This document shows, piece by piece, positions 11,427-22,539 of a DNA stretch of 64,000 bases. The stretch's first letter is position 1. The number at the start of each line of letters is the position of its first letter. The translations under genes and the position numbers were made by a program. The DNA comes from Viola odorata (Eukaryota > Streptophyta > Magnoliopsida > Malpighiales > Violaceae): assembly GCA_963691705.1 (NCBI GenBank), contig OY829539.1:76047255-76111254 (forward strand). The letters are read 5' to 3'. Below the pieces are notes generated by a model. It ran no database searches, had not been told where the DNA came from, and worked only from the letters and a program-made list of their open reading frames with translations.

Positions 11427-14328
11427 ATGAAGATGCCAGTAAGTACGTTTTTTAATTTTCTCTTGCTTTTATGTATCTGGGTCATGCTTTTCCGTTCATT
11501 TTCTACTCTTTCCTTTTCACTAAATCTGCAAAATTCTCTAACTTTGATGGGTTTGGTTGTTATTGGTCATCTATTGACGATTCTCTCAATTGATTTTTGT
11601 GCTTTAGGCCTTATTACAGAATTCAGTTCAGTTTCTGTGTTTTATGGAAATGGGTGCCTATGTTCACACCAATCTTGTTGTTCTGCCTCTTCCCCTGCAG
11701 AAAATGCTCTGATATGTCTGCCCACTGTTCTTCTTCCTGTATCTGATTGCAAGTTCTTTAGTTGATATCTTATTTTTTTATTGTTCTTCCCCTTTGAACA
11801 GTTTTGCGTTCTTTGGATTCTTCACCTTTTTACTTTTACGTGTTTGATTATTTTAGTGCTTCAGGAGTTACCTAATCACACTTCATCCTTAATATTTAAG
11901 GTGGCTTATTTGTTTAGGTAGACATATGGATGTTCTCATCACCTATGATCTCAAATGTTCAAGTGGTGTACTTTTAAATTCTCTTGTTTATCTTTGTTTT
12001 AGTAGTCATTGGTCAATCAATATTCATCCACTACAATACTTTTGAATTTGAAGTATTTGCTTTCCCTATTAAAGGGAAACTGGTTACACCCGTTATTGGC
12101 ATTATTACCGTAGCTTGGCTAGTGTCTCTTTGCTTTCTATTGTTTTATGCTATTCTTGTTTCTGTAAGCATTGCGCAATGCCCTAGATTCGAAGAATCTA
12201 CTTAAGAGGTGAAGTTTGTTTGCTTTTCCTCTTGTCCTATCTGCTAAATTTGTTATATTTTCTTTTTCTTTTTGTTCCACTGTTGATTAGTCACCAGAAA
12301 GATTGGTACTTGTAGAATCAGTGCATTGAGAAATGTTTTTCCCTATTGCAGCTGGCATTGCTCGTGCTGCTTGCGCTGAGCAATGCTATTAGAATTCATG
12401 GAGAAGGGAGTAGCGGAGTGTGTGATTCAAAACCCACTCTTAGCCCAAGACCACATAGTGTGTCTATCTTGGAGTTTGGTGCTGTTGGAGATGGGAAAAC
12501 CTTGAATACCATTGCTTTCCAGAATGCCATTTTCTATCTCAAATCGTTTGCTGACAAGGGTGGTGCTCAGCTTTATGTGCCGCCAGGAAAATGGCTTACT
12601 GGTTGTTTCAACCTTACCAGCCATCTCACACTCTTCCTGGAAAAAGGTGCTGTCATTCTTGGATCACAGGTATTCTGTCTCTCCTTATCTTTCTACTAAT
12701 TACATTTGTTATTTCTGTTGCATTATTTCGTTTTCCAGCTAAGCAATAGGTAAGGAAAATCTTGTGACAATATATATTCAGCCACGAGATTTTAAACATA
12801 CATTCCTTGTTTATTAGGATCAATCGCATTGGGATGTTGTTGAACCCCTTCCCTCATATGGTCGTGGGATTGAATTTCCAGGAGGACGATATCGAAGTTT
12901 AATAAATGGATATATGTTGCAAGATGTGGTCGTTACTGGTACGTGTACCTGTAATTTCATTTGTTTCAATTTAGACTACTGTTTCCTTTGTCTCTGAAAT
13001 GACTTGCTCTGTTAATTGATAGGTGATAATGGAACAATTGACGGCCAGGGCTCAGTATGGTGGGATTGGTATGAGTCCCGTTCCTTGAATTACAGCCGTC
13101 CTCATCTTATTGAATTCGTATCATCAGAAAATGTAGTAGTTTCGAATCTTACCTTCTTGAATGCTCCTGCATATAATATCCACCCAGTCTATTGCAGGTA
13201 ATTTATCTGAAGGCAAGCTGATTGGTAAGTTTTCTCTTTATTTTGTACCTACTAAGCAACAGATAGAGTGACTTGAAATCATGTGGTTGGGCTGTTGCAG
13301 TAATGTGCTTGTAGAAAACATTTCAGCCTTGGCTCCTGCAAATTCTCCTTACACCATCGGCATAGTCCCAGGTTTGTGGAATTGGTTATATGCATTTTGT
13401 GTAGTCATATACTCTTCATTGCATCCACTAAAAAATACATCTTTTCTTCCATGTCTTCCACTAAATGACAATATGCATGATTGAACGTTATTGAAATGAT
13501 GATATCAGTGGCAGTGTGTTTCAAAGCATGCTATTGGGCTTTTGATTCCTGACGGCTCCTTTAGCATTGGTTCTCTTTTCTATGCATTGTCACTGAAATG
13601 CCTTTTCGTGTTGTGATATGAGAGAATTTTGCTGACTCTTCTTGTTTGAAATTTTTTCAGATTCCTCCAATAATGTTTGCATCGAGGACAGCATAATTAA
13701 CATGGGGTATGATTCCATTTCCCTCAAAAGTGGTTGGGATGAATATGGTATCGCGTATGGTAGACCTACAACAGATGTACACATAAGAAGGGTCCACCTT
13801 CAATCGTCTTCGGGTTCTGCCATTGCATTCGGCAGTGAGATGTCTGGTGGCATTTCTAACGTGCGTGTGGAGCAGGTCCACTTTTACAACTCATTTAGTG
13901 GCATTGAGTTTAGAACAACCAAGGGCAGAGGTGGTTATATTAAACGAATCATCATATCAGATGTTGAGCTGGAAAACATAAAGATGGCATTTGGTGCCAT
14001 AGGTGATCATGGGTCACACCCGGATGACAATTTTGACCCTAACGCTCTTCCGGTACTTGATCAAATCACCTTCCGGGGTATAGTTGGTACAAACATCACC
14101 ATTGCTGGTAACTTTACAGGAATCCCAGAATCTCCCTTCTCCTCTATTTGTTTATTCAACGTCTCCTTGGCAACTTCTACCTCCTCAAGTCCCTGGGTAT
14201 GTTCAAATGTTTCCGGGTACTCTGAATCTGTTTCCCCTGATCCTTGCCCTGAGCTCTCGAGTTCTTATTCAAATTCTTCCGTTTGCTATTCCATCCTGGA
14301 TCATTACGGTAAATCCGCAGCCTTATGA
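11427..14328 (+). CDS. Polygalacturonase-like glycoside hydrolase family 28 protein
   Basis: Six coding exons: 11427-11438, 12352-12669, 12818-12938, 13023-13197, 13301-13371, 13661-14328. They total 1365 nt (454 aa) with all phases consistent. The first exon encodes only MKMP; a ~0.9 kb intron then leads into a hydrophobic signal peptide (LALLVLLALSNAIR), so the protein is secreted. Next come the GH28 opening SILEFGAVGDGKTLNT, the parallel beta-helix region, and a C-terminus with many N-glycosylation sequons. Family role: pectin backbone hydrolysis in the cell wall. The sequence belongs to the plant subgroup with SGWDEYGIAYGRPTT and GSEMSGGISNVRVE. Canonical NTDG is replaced by YTIG (exon 5) and GDD by GYD (exon 6), so activity on homogalacturonan is uncertain. 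Confidence 0.92.
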
Positions 14329-15351
14329 TATACCATTTCTTCATCATACTACATTCACAAGGGGAAAAGAGAAAAAAAAAGTTGAAAATTCTTCCTTCTA
14401 CAGTAGGCCAAATTCTTTCCAATAAGACATGTCTAGAGTAATTTCTTTCTTCATTCCCGGGCGGTGTTCTATTTTTTTTTTACTCGTTGAAATCTGCAGA
14501 TTATTTGTACAGCTTCATTTCTTCATTCATGTGTAAGAAAAGTTTTGGTAGTGATTGGGAAAGCCGCAAGAGGATCTTGGAATACCCTCTCTTGTCTTGC
14601 TACTTGTTATATTCATACTCGTTTCTTCCTTGTTTATAAGATCAGATTAAGCTGCTTGGATGAGTCGAAAAATGTGGAATATCAATGAAAAATGTTGAAT
14701 AAGCATTATTTTTTCTTAACATACATGGAATTATAGACGAGAATCGAATTCGGGATTTTAGATGACTTGTGTTTCAATCAACATCATAAATTAACCCTGG
14801 ACAGCAGGTGCAAAGCGGCTGTTGAATGTGGACCAGCATTTTCCAGTTGTAACTTGTAACTGATAAGACAAAATTAAATAAGGAGTATTAATTACCAATA
14901 ATTTCACCGTGTTTCCTAAAACTGCTCTTGGTATCTGCTAGATGGTCCACAAATATCTCTTATATTCATCACTGAATATCACACATTTTAGTTTTTTTCA
15001 ATAGACGTGCGGATTCGACACCTCTATGCCCCTACTACTTAAAGATCTATCTGGAAAATTTGAAACTTTTTATTGAAATGTAGGGCCAAAATCAAGAAGG
15101 CCCAATAGTTCTTGTGAAATCCATCAGGCCCAAACTACAAACAACCCATGAGACAATAAGGAAAAAGAGAAAATTTTAAAAAATTACAGGAAAAAAGAAA
15201 AAGAAAAGAAACAAAAACCTCTCTTTTTCGCCTTTCTGCACAAACAGAGAAAAACCCCTAAAACCCTGTCAACCGCGCGCATATAATAGACTCACCGCCG
15301 ATACTCGATTCAGGTGAGAGGAAACGGCCGAACCGAACACGTTTTGTTCTT
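14329..15351. other. GH28 3' region and UTP5 upstream region
   Basis: No gene. The first ~370 bases are probably the GH28 3' UTR (AATGAAAA/GAATAAG signals near 14685-14702). The second half carries two GGCCCA motifs and a telo-like box described separately. Confidence 0.5.
15099..15267 (+). promoter_or_regulatory. Site II motifs and telo-like box upstream of UTP5
   Basis: GGCCCA at 15099-15104 and 15127-15132, then AAAACCCCTAAAACCCT at 15251-15267, 85 bases before the ATG at 15352. It is the same combination as upstream of APUM24, including the extra C in the first telo-like unit. Typical of plant ribosome-biogenesis promoters. Confidence 0.55.
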
Positions 15352-18300
15352 ATGTCAAATATAAGGGACATATTGACTTCATTTAGTCCTTCTTTGGACT
15401 ACTTAGCAATCAGTTCTGGAGATGGAAGAATTAAGGTATGGTGTTTTTTATATATTGATAATGTTTTCCTCCACTCAGCAAGGTTGTTGTTGTTCTCTAT
15501 TTCCGGTATAGAAAGTGTTCCCTAATTGTGATTTGTTTTTCCATTGTTAGATTTGGGATACTGTTAGCGGCCAGTTGCAAACTGAATTCTCAGACATTAC
15601 AAACGATGTGAAATTCTATGATAAACCTCAGATGGGGCACCTTTCAGTTGATTACAAATGCATGAAGTGGTTGTCTCCAGACAGAAAGGTCTTTCACGCG
15701 TTGAATTTTTGATTCCAAATGCATTTGATGTTCTTGCTTTCTTAACTCTTCGACTAACTAGGTTGTGAACTATGAATGATTCAGAAAAAAAGGAAGCTGG
15801 GGAGTTCGTTGTTGGTGTTAGGAACCGGTAGTGGGGATGTTTTGGCACTTGATGTGGCTGCTGGTCAACGGAAATGGACTGTCAGCGATTGCCATCCTGG
15901 GTGAGTTCCTCTTTTTCACTCTTCTTTAGATGGCACCTAGTTTCCCAGAATTTGTTGATGGTTTTGTAAATAAATGGCAACTGCTACTTGTAGATGTTGT
16001 GCTTAATCCTTATCCCTACCTAAACGTGCAGGGGTGTTAATGATATTTCATTTTCTACGCGCGAATTGTGCATTTACACTGTGGGTTCAGATGGAATGAT
16101 TTGCAAAATTGATCCACAAACAGGAAATATGCTGGGGAAGTTTAGAGCTTCAACAAAGCCAATATCCTGCATGGCTGTTTCGCCAGGTATCTGCCTTTTC
16201 GTAACTATTCAACTTCTTAACTAGCTTACTGTGACCAGAAATAGTGGTTTATACTCAAGGGATTCATGTGAGATCAAGATGTACATCATTAGACTAACAA
16301 TTGTCTATGCATTAAGTTGATCATGAAATGGAACACCTCCTTATGTGTGGGTTTCAAATTCAATACTTTCAAAATGCATTCGTTATCTTCTTTTTTTCTC
16401 CCTTGTGACTTTGATGCACATTATATCACATTAGATGGGAATATATTATCAACTGCGGCTGCACAATTGAAGGTTTTCAATTCATCCGATCACAAAAAGA
16501 TAAAGAAATTTTCTGGTCATCCTGTAAGTACTGCTTTGTTGTATTCATTTCGTGTCTTCCCTCTTTTGCTTTTCAGGAAGATGCTTACATATTAGGTTAC
16601 TGTGTCTGATTATCTCCCTTAACTTTTTTCATCCATTAAAGTCAAGAGTTTCTTCTCATTAACAGGGAGCTGTTCGCTGCATGATCTTTACTGAAGGTGG
16701 AAAATACATTCTGTCTTCAGCCATCGGGGAAAAATATATTGCAATATGGAGAATAGATGGTGACAAAAAGCAGTCAGCAAGCTGTGTCCTTGCAATGGAG
16801 CACCCTGCTGTGTTTGTTGATTCCAAGGGCTTTGAAACTGAGGGAGTGGATGATTCAGCCCTGCACATTTTGGCAATTTCAGAAATTGGTGTTTGTTATA
16901 CATGGTGTGGACGCAATATTGATGAATTACGCAATGCCAAACCCACAAAAGTCTTAGCATCTAGTGAATATCTTTCCAAAAACCACAAGGGTGCTTTACC
17001 CGCGATTTTGGCTGCAAGATTACGAGTTGCTAAACCCGCTGCTTCCGATGTATTTCTTGCCTTCGGTATGGTAGTGAAGCCCTTGTTTCAGAATGTAGTA
17101 GTACAACCTGGTGCGGATATAAAGTTGAATAGCTCCCAGGATGGTGTTCTTCTACCCAGGTCACTTGGCAAAAAGAAGGGGGCTGATACACAAAATAGAG
17201 GCAAGAATTGTTTGTCCTATTCCAATCTTTTGATACATAAAATTATTCACTCAGCAATTGTCTGGCATTATATTTTATTCTTCCAAAACACATTCAAAGT
17301 TATGCAATGACCTGATCATACACTCAGCAGAGGCATGACCTTAAGAAAAAAACCAACTCCTTTTCAAATCAAATTTGTTCTGTTTTAACATAACATTGAT
17401 TTATGATTTTTGTTTTGTTTTGTTTTGTGCAGAACAATTCTATTAGATTTTGTATACTCAACATCATCTTCATCTGATCTCTTTAGCATTTTGTGTTAAT
17501 GTTATTCATTTCTGATCTTATATGGTTGCTAATTACTTGCCTACAATTTGATAGTTACTGCACTAGACCGTGCCAATGTGGAGGATGCCTTACTTCCAAT
17601 CCCAAAGATCTCTGATTTTCACGAGGAAAAATTAAGGATCAAAAGTAATGACTCTGTTGAAGTCATGACTGATTTGAGTGATGGAAGGTATGAAGTTGAG
17701 TCTATGGTGAATGAAGGTGCGTTTCATATCTTCCTGAAGGCTTTCAATAGAATGCTAATCTGCCAGTGTCTACCATGAGCATAATACACTTTCTTTTAGG
17801 TTTCTTTGCTGTGTTTTGATTATTTTCCCTTTGGGGAGTCTAGAGTTTTTCTGATTATATACCTGAGTGGTCTAATTTGTTACTGGTTTGGCCTTTGCAG
17901 ATGAGATTGTAGAAGATCATGTCGGGAAAATGTGTGTGGAAAAGCAGTTGAGATCATTACAGATACTTGGCAGTAAAGATGATAGTACATTGGGCTCTAC
18001 TGCTTTGAAGGGCATTGATCTCAGAGCCAATATCTCACAAAAGAAGGTATGTTCTTCACTTTAGGGTGGAAATATTCACTTTGGTTTTGTTTGTGATTCC
18101 AATTCCCCCCTCTTTATGTTTTTATAGCAGATGAGGGAAGCTGTTCTGTCTATGGAACCAGGCAATGCCTACAAGTTACTGGAAGAGTTGGTGGCTATTT
18201 GGCAATCGAGGTTTGTGGATTGCCCTTGATTTGCTCATTTATTCTAGTTTGCGGTTTTGGCTTTTTGTTATTATAATTTTTTTATACTTCGTACATGCCT

Positions 18301-18936
18301 GAAATTCAATTTGTGATCGTCTTCAACAGGTCAGATGCTGGAAATAATGTGCTGCAATGGATCTACTGCATAGTTGTCAATTATGGCCATTATACTATGG
18401 GTCAAGAAGAAAAAGAGGCCCGGGTGCTTAATCCCTTACATAAGGTAAAGCAATCTGAAAATGAAGATTGTATACATAATTATTTATTACTCTTTTGGCG
18501 CCTTTATATTGGAGTGCCAGATCTTGAATAATTTGTACAGTAACGATATGTCGTACTAGATTCCATGTTGTGAAGTGTTTGGCTGGCAGACAGTGGAAGT
18601 CTGAAACTTTTTTTTTTGTAGATCATGACTTCCAGAGCGGTAGCTGTTCAACCCTTACTGCAATTATCTGGTCGTTTGCAGCTTGTAACTGCACAGGTCT
18701 GCAGCGTCTCCTGGTTGGCATTGTTTCATTATATTTATTTTAACTCGATTTGCTTATATTACATAATCTGTGTACTTGTGCGGCAGATTGACAAGGCTGC
18801 CCAGAACAAAACTCACAGGTCATTGCATTATGACCAAGGGGAAGATAATGAAGATGGTGATGATGACGATGTTGATGAACGTCTTTATGGTGAAGAAGAT
18901 GACGAATCCGAATTAAGTAGTGATGACAATAGTTAA
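15352..18936 (+). CDS. UTP5: UTP5/WDR43-like WD40 protein of the SSU processome
   Basis: Twelve exons: 15352-15435, 15551-15688, 15785-15900, 16032-16186, 16435-16523, 16666-17200, 17555-17716, 17901-18046, 18131-18210, 18330-18444, 18622-18696, 18787-18936. They total 1845 nt and 614 aa. The N-terminal half is a WD40 propeller (SGDGRIKIWDTVSGQL, GTGSGDVLALDVAAGQ, YTVGSDGMICKIDPQTG, GHPGAVRCMIFTEGGKYILS). The C-terminal part is the Utp12 domain (MEPGNAYKLLEELVAIWQ ... VLQWIYCIVV ... VAVQPLLQLSGRLQLV), followed by an acidic Asp/Glu tail. Family knowledge: t-UTP/UtpA subunit needed for rDNA transcription and early 18S pre-rRNA processing in the nucleolus. Intron 6 begins with GC, and exon 9 has a TAGCAG tandem acceptor. 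Confidence 0.93.
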
Positions 18937-19547
18937 AATTAACATCATAACCGGTAAGTCATTATTTGCTTACAAAGATTTTTGCTGCATGGGTGTTTAT
19001 CCTGAACTTGTTTCTGACTATTTCTCAATGGACTTTTAAACAGAACAGATTGTGTGACCATGACCACCTTTGTTTCACATGGACCAAGTGGTTTTCTTGC
19101 CTACTGCAACAGAGAACTATCGTCAGCAGCAGATTCCTGAGCGCATGTGATGAGAACTATTGTCAGCATGTATAGAGTGAGGAAGCACTTTGTTGCTGGA
19201 GGAAAAATGTCACGATTACAATCTCGATTGTTTATTTTCTTTCTGTGGTAGGAAGATGGTTTTAGACTGTAAAACTCGAACTTTTTTTGCGTATCTGCAT
19301 ATTAGATGCAGGTCAGCTGGCAGATTAAAAGACAGGTGTTACTTCTTATTTTTCAAGTCTGATATCAATATAAACAACAGTTTACTTCGGTAATGTAATT
19401 TAGATGCATATTAGATGCGTATCTGCATATTAGATGCACGGGATCTTTGCGATTGTCATAAAAAAATTATGCACCAGGAAGCAGAGTCAATTGCATTCGG
19501 TAAATGTAATTTAAAGACAGGTGTTACTTCTTACTTTTCAAGTCTGA
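18937..19547. repeat. UTP5 3' region with a local duplication
   Basis: After the stop codon the DNA holds two copies of one segment: unit A at about 19289-19400 and unit B at about 19417-19795. Both begin gcgtatctgcatattagatg and both contain aaagacaggtgttacttctt and tcaatataaacaacagttt. Unit B is longer because a MITE sits in it. No gene. Confidence 0.75.
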
Positions 19548-19549
19548 TA

Positions 19550-19766
19550 CTCCCTCCGGACATAATTACTTGTCGTTTTACTGTTCATGCACGCGTTTCG
19601 AGGAAGCCGAATGACTCACTATTTGACCCCAAAAATTTTCGAATTTTTTCTTAACGTACGTTCGAAAAAAAGTACGAAACTTTTTGGGGTCAAATAGCAA
19701 GCCATTCAGCATCCTCGAAATACGTGCATGAACAGTAAAATGACAAATAATTGTGTCCGGAGGGAG
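19550..19766. mobile_element. Stowaway-like MITE, 217 bp, with empty paralogous site in the window
   Basis: Ends are CTCCCTCCGGACATAATTAC and, inverted, CTCCCTCCGGACACAATTAT. TA duplications lie at 19548-19549 and 19767-19768. The interior folds back from CACTATTTGACCCC to GGGGTCAAATAGC around cgtacgttcg. The un-inserted site at 19355-19380 reads tctgatatcaatataaac with a single TA, so insertion and target duplication are demonstrated directly. Confidence 0.95.
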
Positions 19767-20164
19767 TATCAATATAAACAACAGTTTTTGTTATCCATCA
19801 GAGCATAGCAATTCGCGCATAGTTGTAACAATGGAAATCTGGGGAAAGCATTTGGAAAAAAAGATGTTTAGCGTTTTGGTTGTCAAAAATGTAAGGCTGA
19901 GGAGAATATATAAAAATAATTCTTTCTAGGATTCTTGTACAGGAAATGAATACCAGGCAGGACTCGTGTGCGAGCCCTACGAGAAGTGGAATGCAGAATC
20001 GATTCTTCCTGCATATACAAGCGTAGAATCTCATTCCTCTCGCAATAGTTTTTGGCATGCTCATAAGAAATAATAGTGCAGCAAGCAAATTCTATTATTT
20101 TCTTTTTGAACTACTTTCTCTGTCCTTTTAGTCCTATTTCCGCCCACCGGCAGGATTGATCCTT

Positions 20165-21269
20165 CTACACTATCCGACAGGCATTAGGATTTTCATCACT
20201 AAACATAGAAGTGATGTTTCTGTTTCCATTGCGGTTAGTGTCATGATAATCCTCATTGTAATGGTCCATTCTGCTATAATGTGTTGGCTGAGGTGGTTGA
20301 TGGATGTACTGATATTCTGTGACATATGGTGATGGCCTGTATGTGTTGTAGCTGTGAGCCACATAAATTGGTTGTGGTTGAGGCTGTGGCTGTGGCTGTG
20401 GCTGTGGCTGTGGCTGTGGCTGTGGCTGTGGCTGTGGCTGTGGCTGTGGTTGTGGCCGCGGCTGCGGTGGTTCTTGGGGAGGAATACCTTGGACAGCGGG
20501 GTATCTGCTCCATTGACCGCCGCCGTAGTTGTGGCCATACCCATATCTGTACCCATACTCTGGTGGTGGATGATGATATATGACATGAACTTCCCCGACA
20601 TCTTTTGGTCCAGATGGTGGTTTTGAATTGGTCTCTGTGGCAGAAGGTGATGGTATTTCCTCCGATGGTGGATTCTCGGGCGGTGGTGGTGGGTCTTTCG
20701 GAGGCTCTGCTGGTGGCGGTGCTGCTTCAGCTGGGGAAGCTTCCGGGGGAGGTGGGTTTGCGGCCGCATCAGCGGCAGGTGGTGATGCGCCACCTTCCGG
20801 AGGTGGTTGTTCTGTGGGCGGAGCAGCAGGTTGTTGTTCTGTTGTTGGTTCAGAGTGGGAACAAATTGTGGCAATCTTTCTAGTTTTCCTAATGGCTTTG
20901 ACTATTTTTCCAGGGTCCACCCACCCAATTATTGTCAGTTTCTGTTGCGGAAAGTCAATGTAGAGATCATAAATACCTGCGGAGAATGAAAAGTAGCCAA
21001 GTTAATTACATGTAAAAACAGATTTAAAAAAGAAGAAGGATTGTGCTTAGTTACTTGATGAATGCTCACCATTGATGCCATGAAGTGCTTTCTTGATCTT
21101 CTGCACGCAGCCATTACAGTCCATTCGGACATGGATCTCTGTAACTCGAGGCTTCTGCATTGAAGGAGACAACTGAAATTGTTAGAACAGAAAACAGAAC
21201 GTATGCTAATTAAGGTAAGGATTTATATTAAATTCCTAATCTATATAGTACCTCTAATTCTGGAACCAT
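20165..21269 (-). CDS. Heavy-metal-associated isoprenylated plant protein (HIPP) with Pro/Gln repeat tail
   Basis: Three exons: 21252-21269 (MVPELE), 21070-21172, 20165-20976; 933 nt, 310 aa. The HMA fold spans residues ~10-80: VTEIHVRMDCNGCVQKIKKA with the M-x-C-x-x-C metal site (here MDCNGC), then YDLYIDFPQQKLTIIGWVDP. A proline-rich linker and a (Pro-Gln)n tract follow, then a Tyr/His/Asn-rich tail ending C-R-I-V, a CaaX farnesylation/prenylation box. Family role: binding or trafficking of Cu/Zn/Cd at membranes or the nucleus, or stress signalling. The PQ tract is encoded by a ggctgt hexanucleotide repeat that should vary in length between accessions. Confidence 0.92.
20382..20452. repeat. 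(GGCTGT)n hexanucleotide microsatellite in HIPP coding sequence
   Basis: About eleven near-perfect ctgtgg units, each encoding Pro-Gln on the minus strand. The six-base unit keeps the frame whatever the copy number. Confidence 0.95.
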
Positions 21270-22270
21270 TAGGAGATGGAGAGAGAAAGCAAGAGAGGTG
21301 AGATGGAGAGCAGGAATGAAAGAAGAATCAAAGAGGTGACATTTATTTGTAAGAGAAGGAGATGGGAATATTTGAAAGGAAAAAGGATGTGGGCCATGAA
21401 AGGAATCTCCTTTTTCCTTTGATAGAGAAAGGAGGGAGGAAGGAGGAAGTAGAGAAAGAGAGGAGATAACATTTTTGCTGCATTGGTTTACCACCTTTTT
21501 TCAGGAGTCATTGTCAAATCCTAAAGAAACGAAGTGGGTGGTGTGGTTTTTAGGACCTCTGAAAAATGGTGAGCCAAGCGGAATTTGCTTTAAGATATTC
21601 TTTTTTATTAAGTTGTGAATTTATATGTATTTCTGAGTCTATTGGATACGCAACTGATGTTATTCGTAATGGGTTCATCCATTAAGAGAAACTTTTCCTA
21701 ATAAGTAGTCTCTTCATATATAAAGATCGAACTTATGATTTCTTACTTAAATGATGAAAGTATCGAACCATTCTCACCAAAATCGATGACTAGCAATCAA
21801 TAATTGAGAGAGATGTAATGTGCAAGAAGTTAGGATATCCGAAGCCGACCATTTGAAAGAGAAGGAGATTGAATTTGATGGTATGAAATGGGTTCATCGT
21901 TGGTGATGAGTCAAAGAAATAAAAGTAGCTTTTTGAGGTGTATGGATATCCACTATCAAAGGAATACTTTAGGCACAAGAAAAGTGAGTTGTTTATATAT
22001 ATGTTACGTTTGCGTTTTGTTTGTTTATTAAGAGCTGGAAATTGGAAAAACACAAATCACCTCTCATTTTTGTCGTAAAAGGTTGATGGAGATCGGAGAG
22101 CAGATTCCCTCATTGGGTATTAGAAGTGATCACAAGGTTGGCAATATAGATTAGACAGACTTGCTAATTAAACAAAGATTAGGCGTTAGGGTTACATCAA
22201 TTTAATTCTAAATAAAAACGAAAACTAAAGAAGCCCCGTTCAATTCACACCAAGTTTTTTCCTTTAAATA
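21270..22270. other. HIPP promoter/leader and intergenic DNA
   Basis: Immediately upstream of the HIPP ATG, the minus strand is strongly pyrimidine-rich (21280-21480), probably leader and core promoter. Beyond it I see no gene. Confidence 0.4.
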
Positions 22271-22339
22271 AGGTGCGCAATGCATCAAAAGAACTCATGA
22301 TTGCAGTCCAAAATACCGAACGATGGAAAAGACACGTTT

Positions 22340-22515
22340 CTGAAAAGGACGCGCGTAAAACATTTTTGCTGGACACGTCTTATTCAACAGGACGTGGCAG
22401 TGATTTTTTGTGCGCCAAAGACGTCTTTTTGAAAAGGACGTGGGCAACAATATTTTCAGGACACGTCTTGTTGAACAAGATGCGCCTTTTTCAAATTACT
22501 CGCGTCTTTTTCTTA
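22340..22515. repeat. Imperfect tandem repeat, two ~90-100 bp units
   Basis: Two diverged units each carry tgaaaaggacgYG..., ggacacgtctt(a/g)tt and aacaRgaYg, then (c/t)gcgYc...cgtcttttt. The motif acgtc/gacgt recurs seven or eight times in under 200 bases. Origin unknown. Confidence 0.5.
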
Positions 22516-22539
22516 AGAACCGCCTTGGCCATCTGAAAT

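Noticed and set aside
20170..20874. Second long minus-strand frame (His/Ser-rich) and several plus-strand frames across the HIPP gene
   Set aside because: Shadows of the hexanucleotide repeat and proline-rich codons; the HMA motif and CaaX box lie in the annotated frame.
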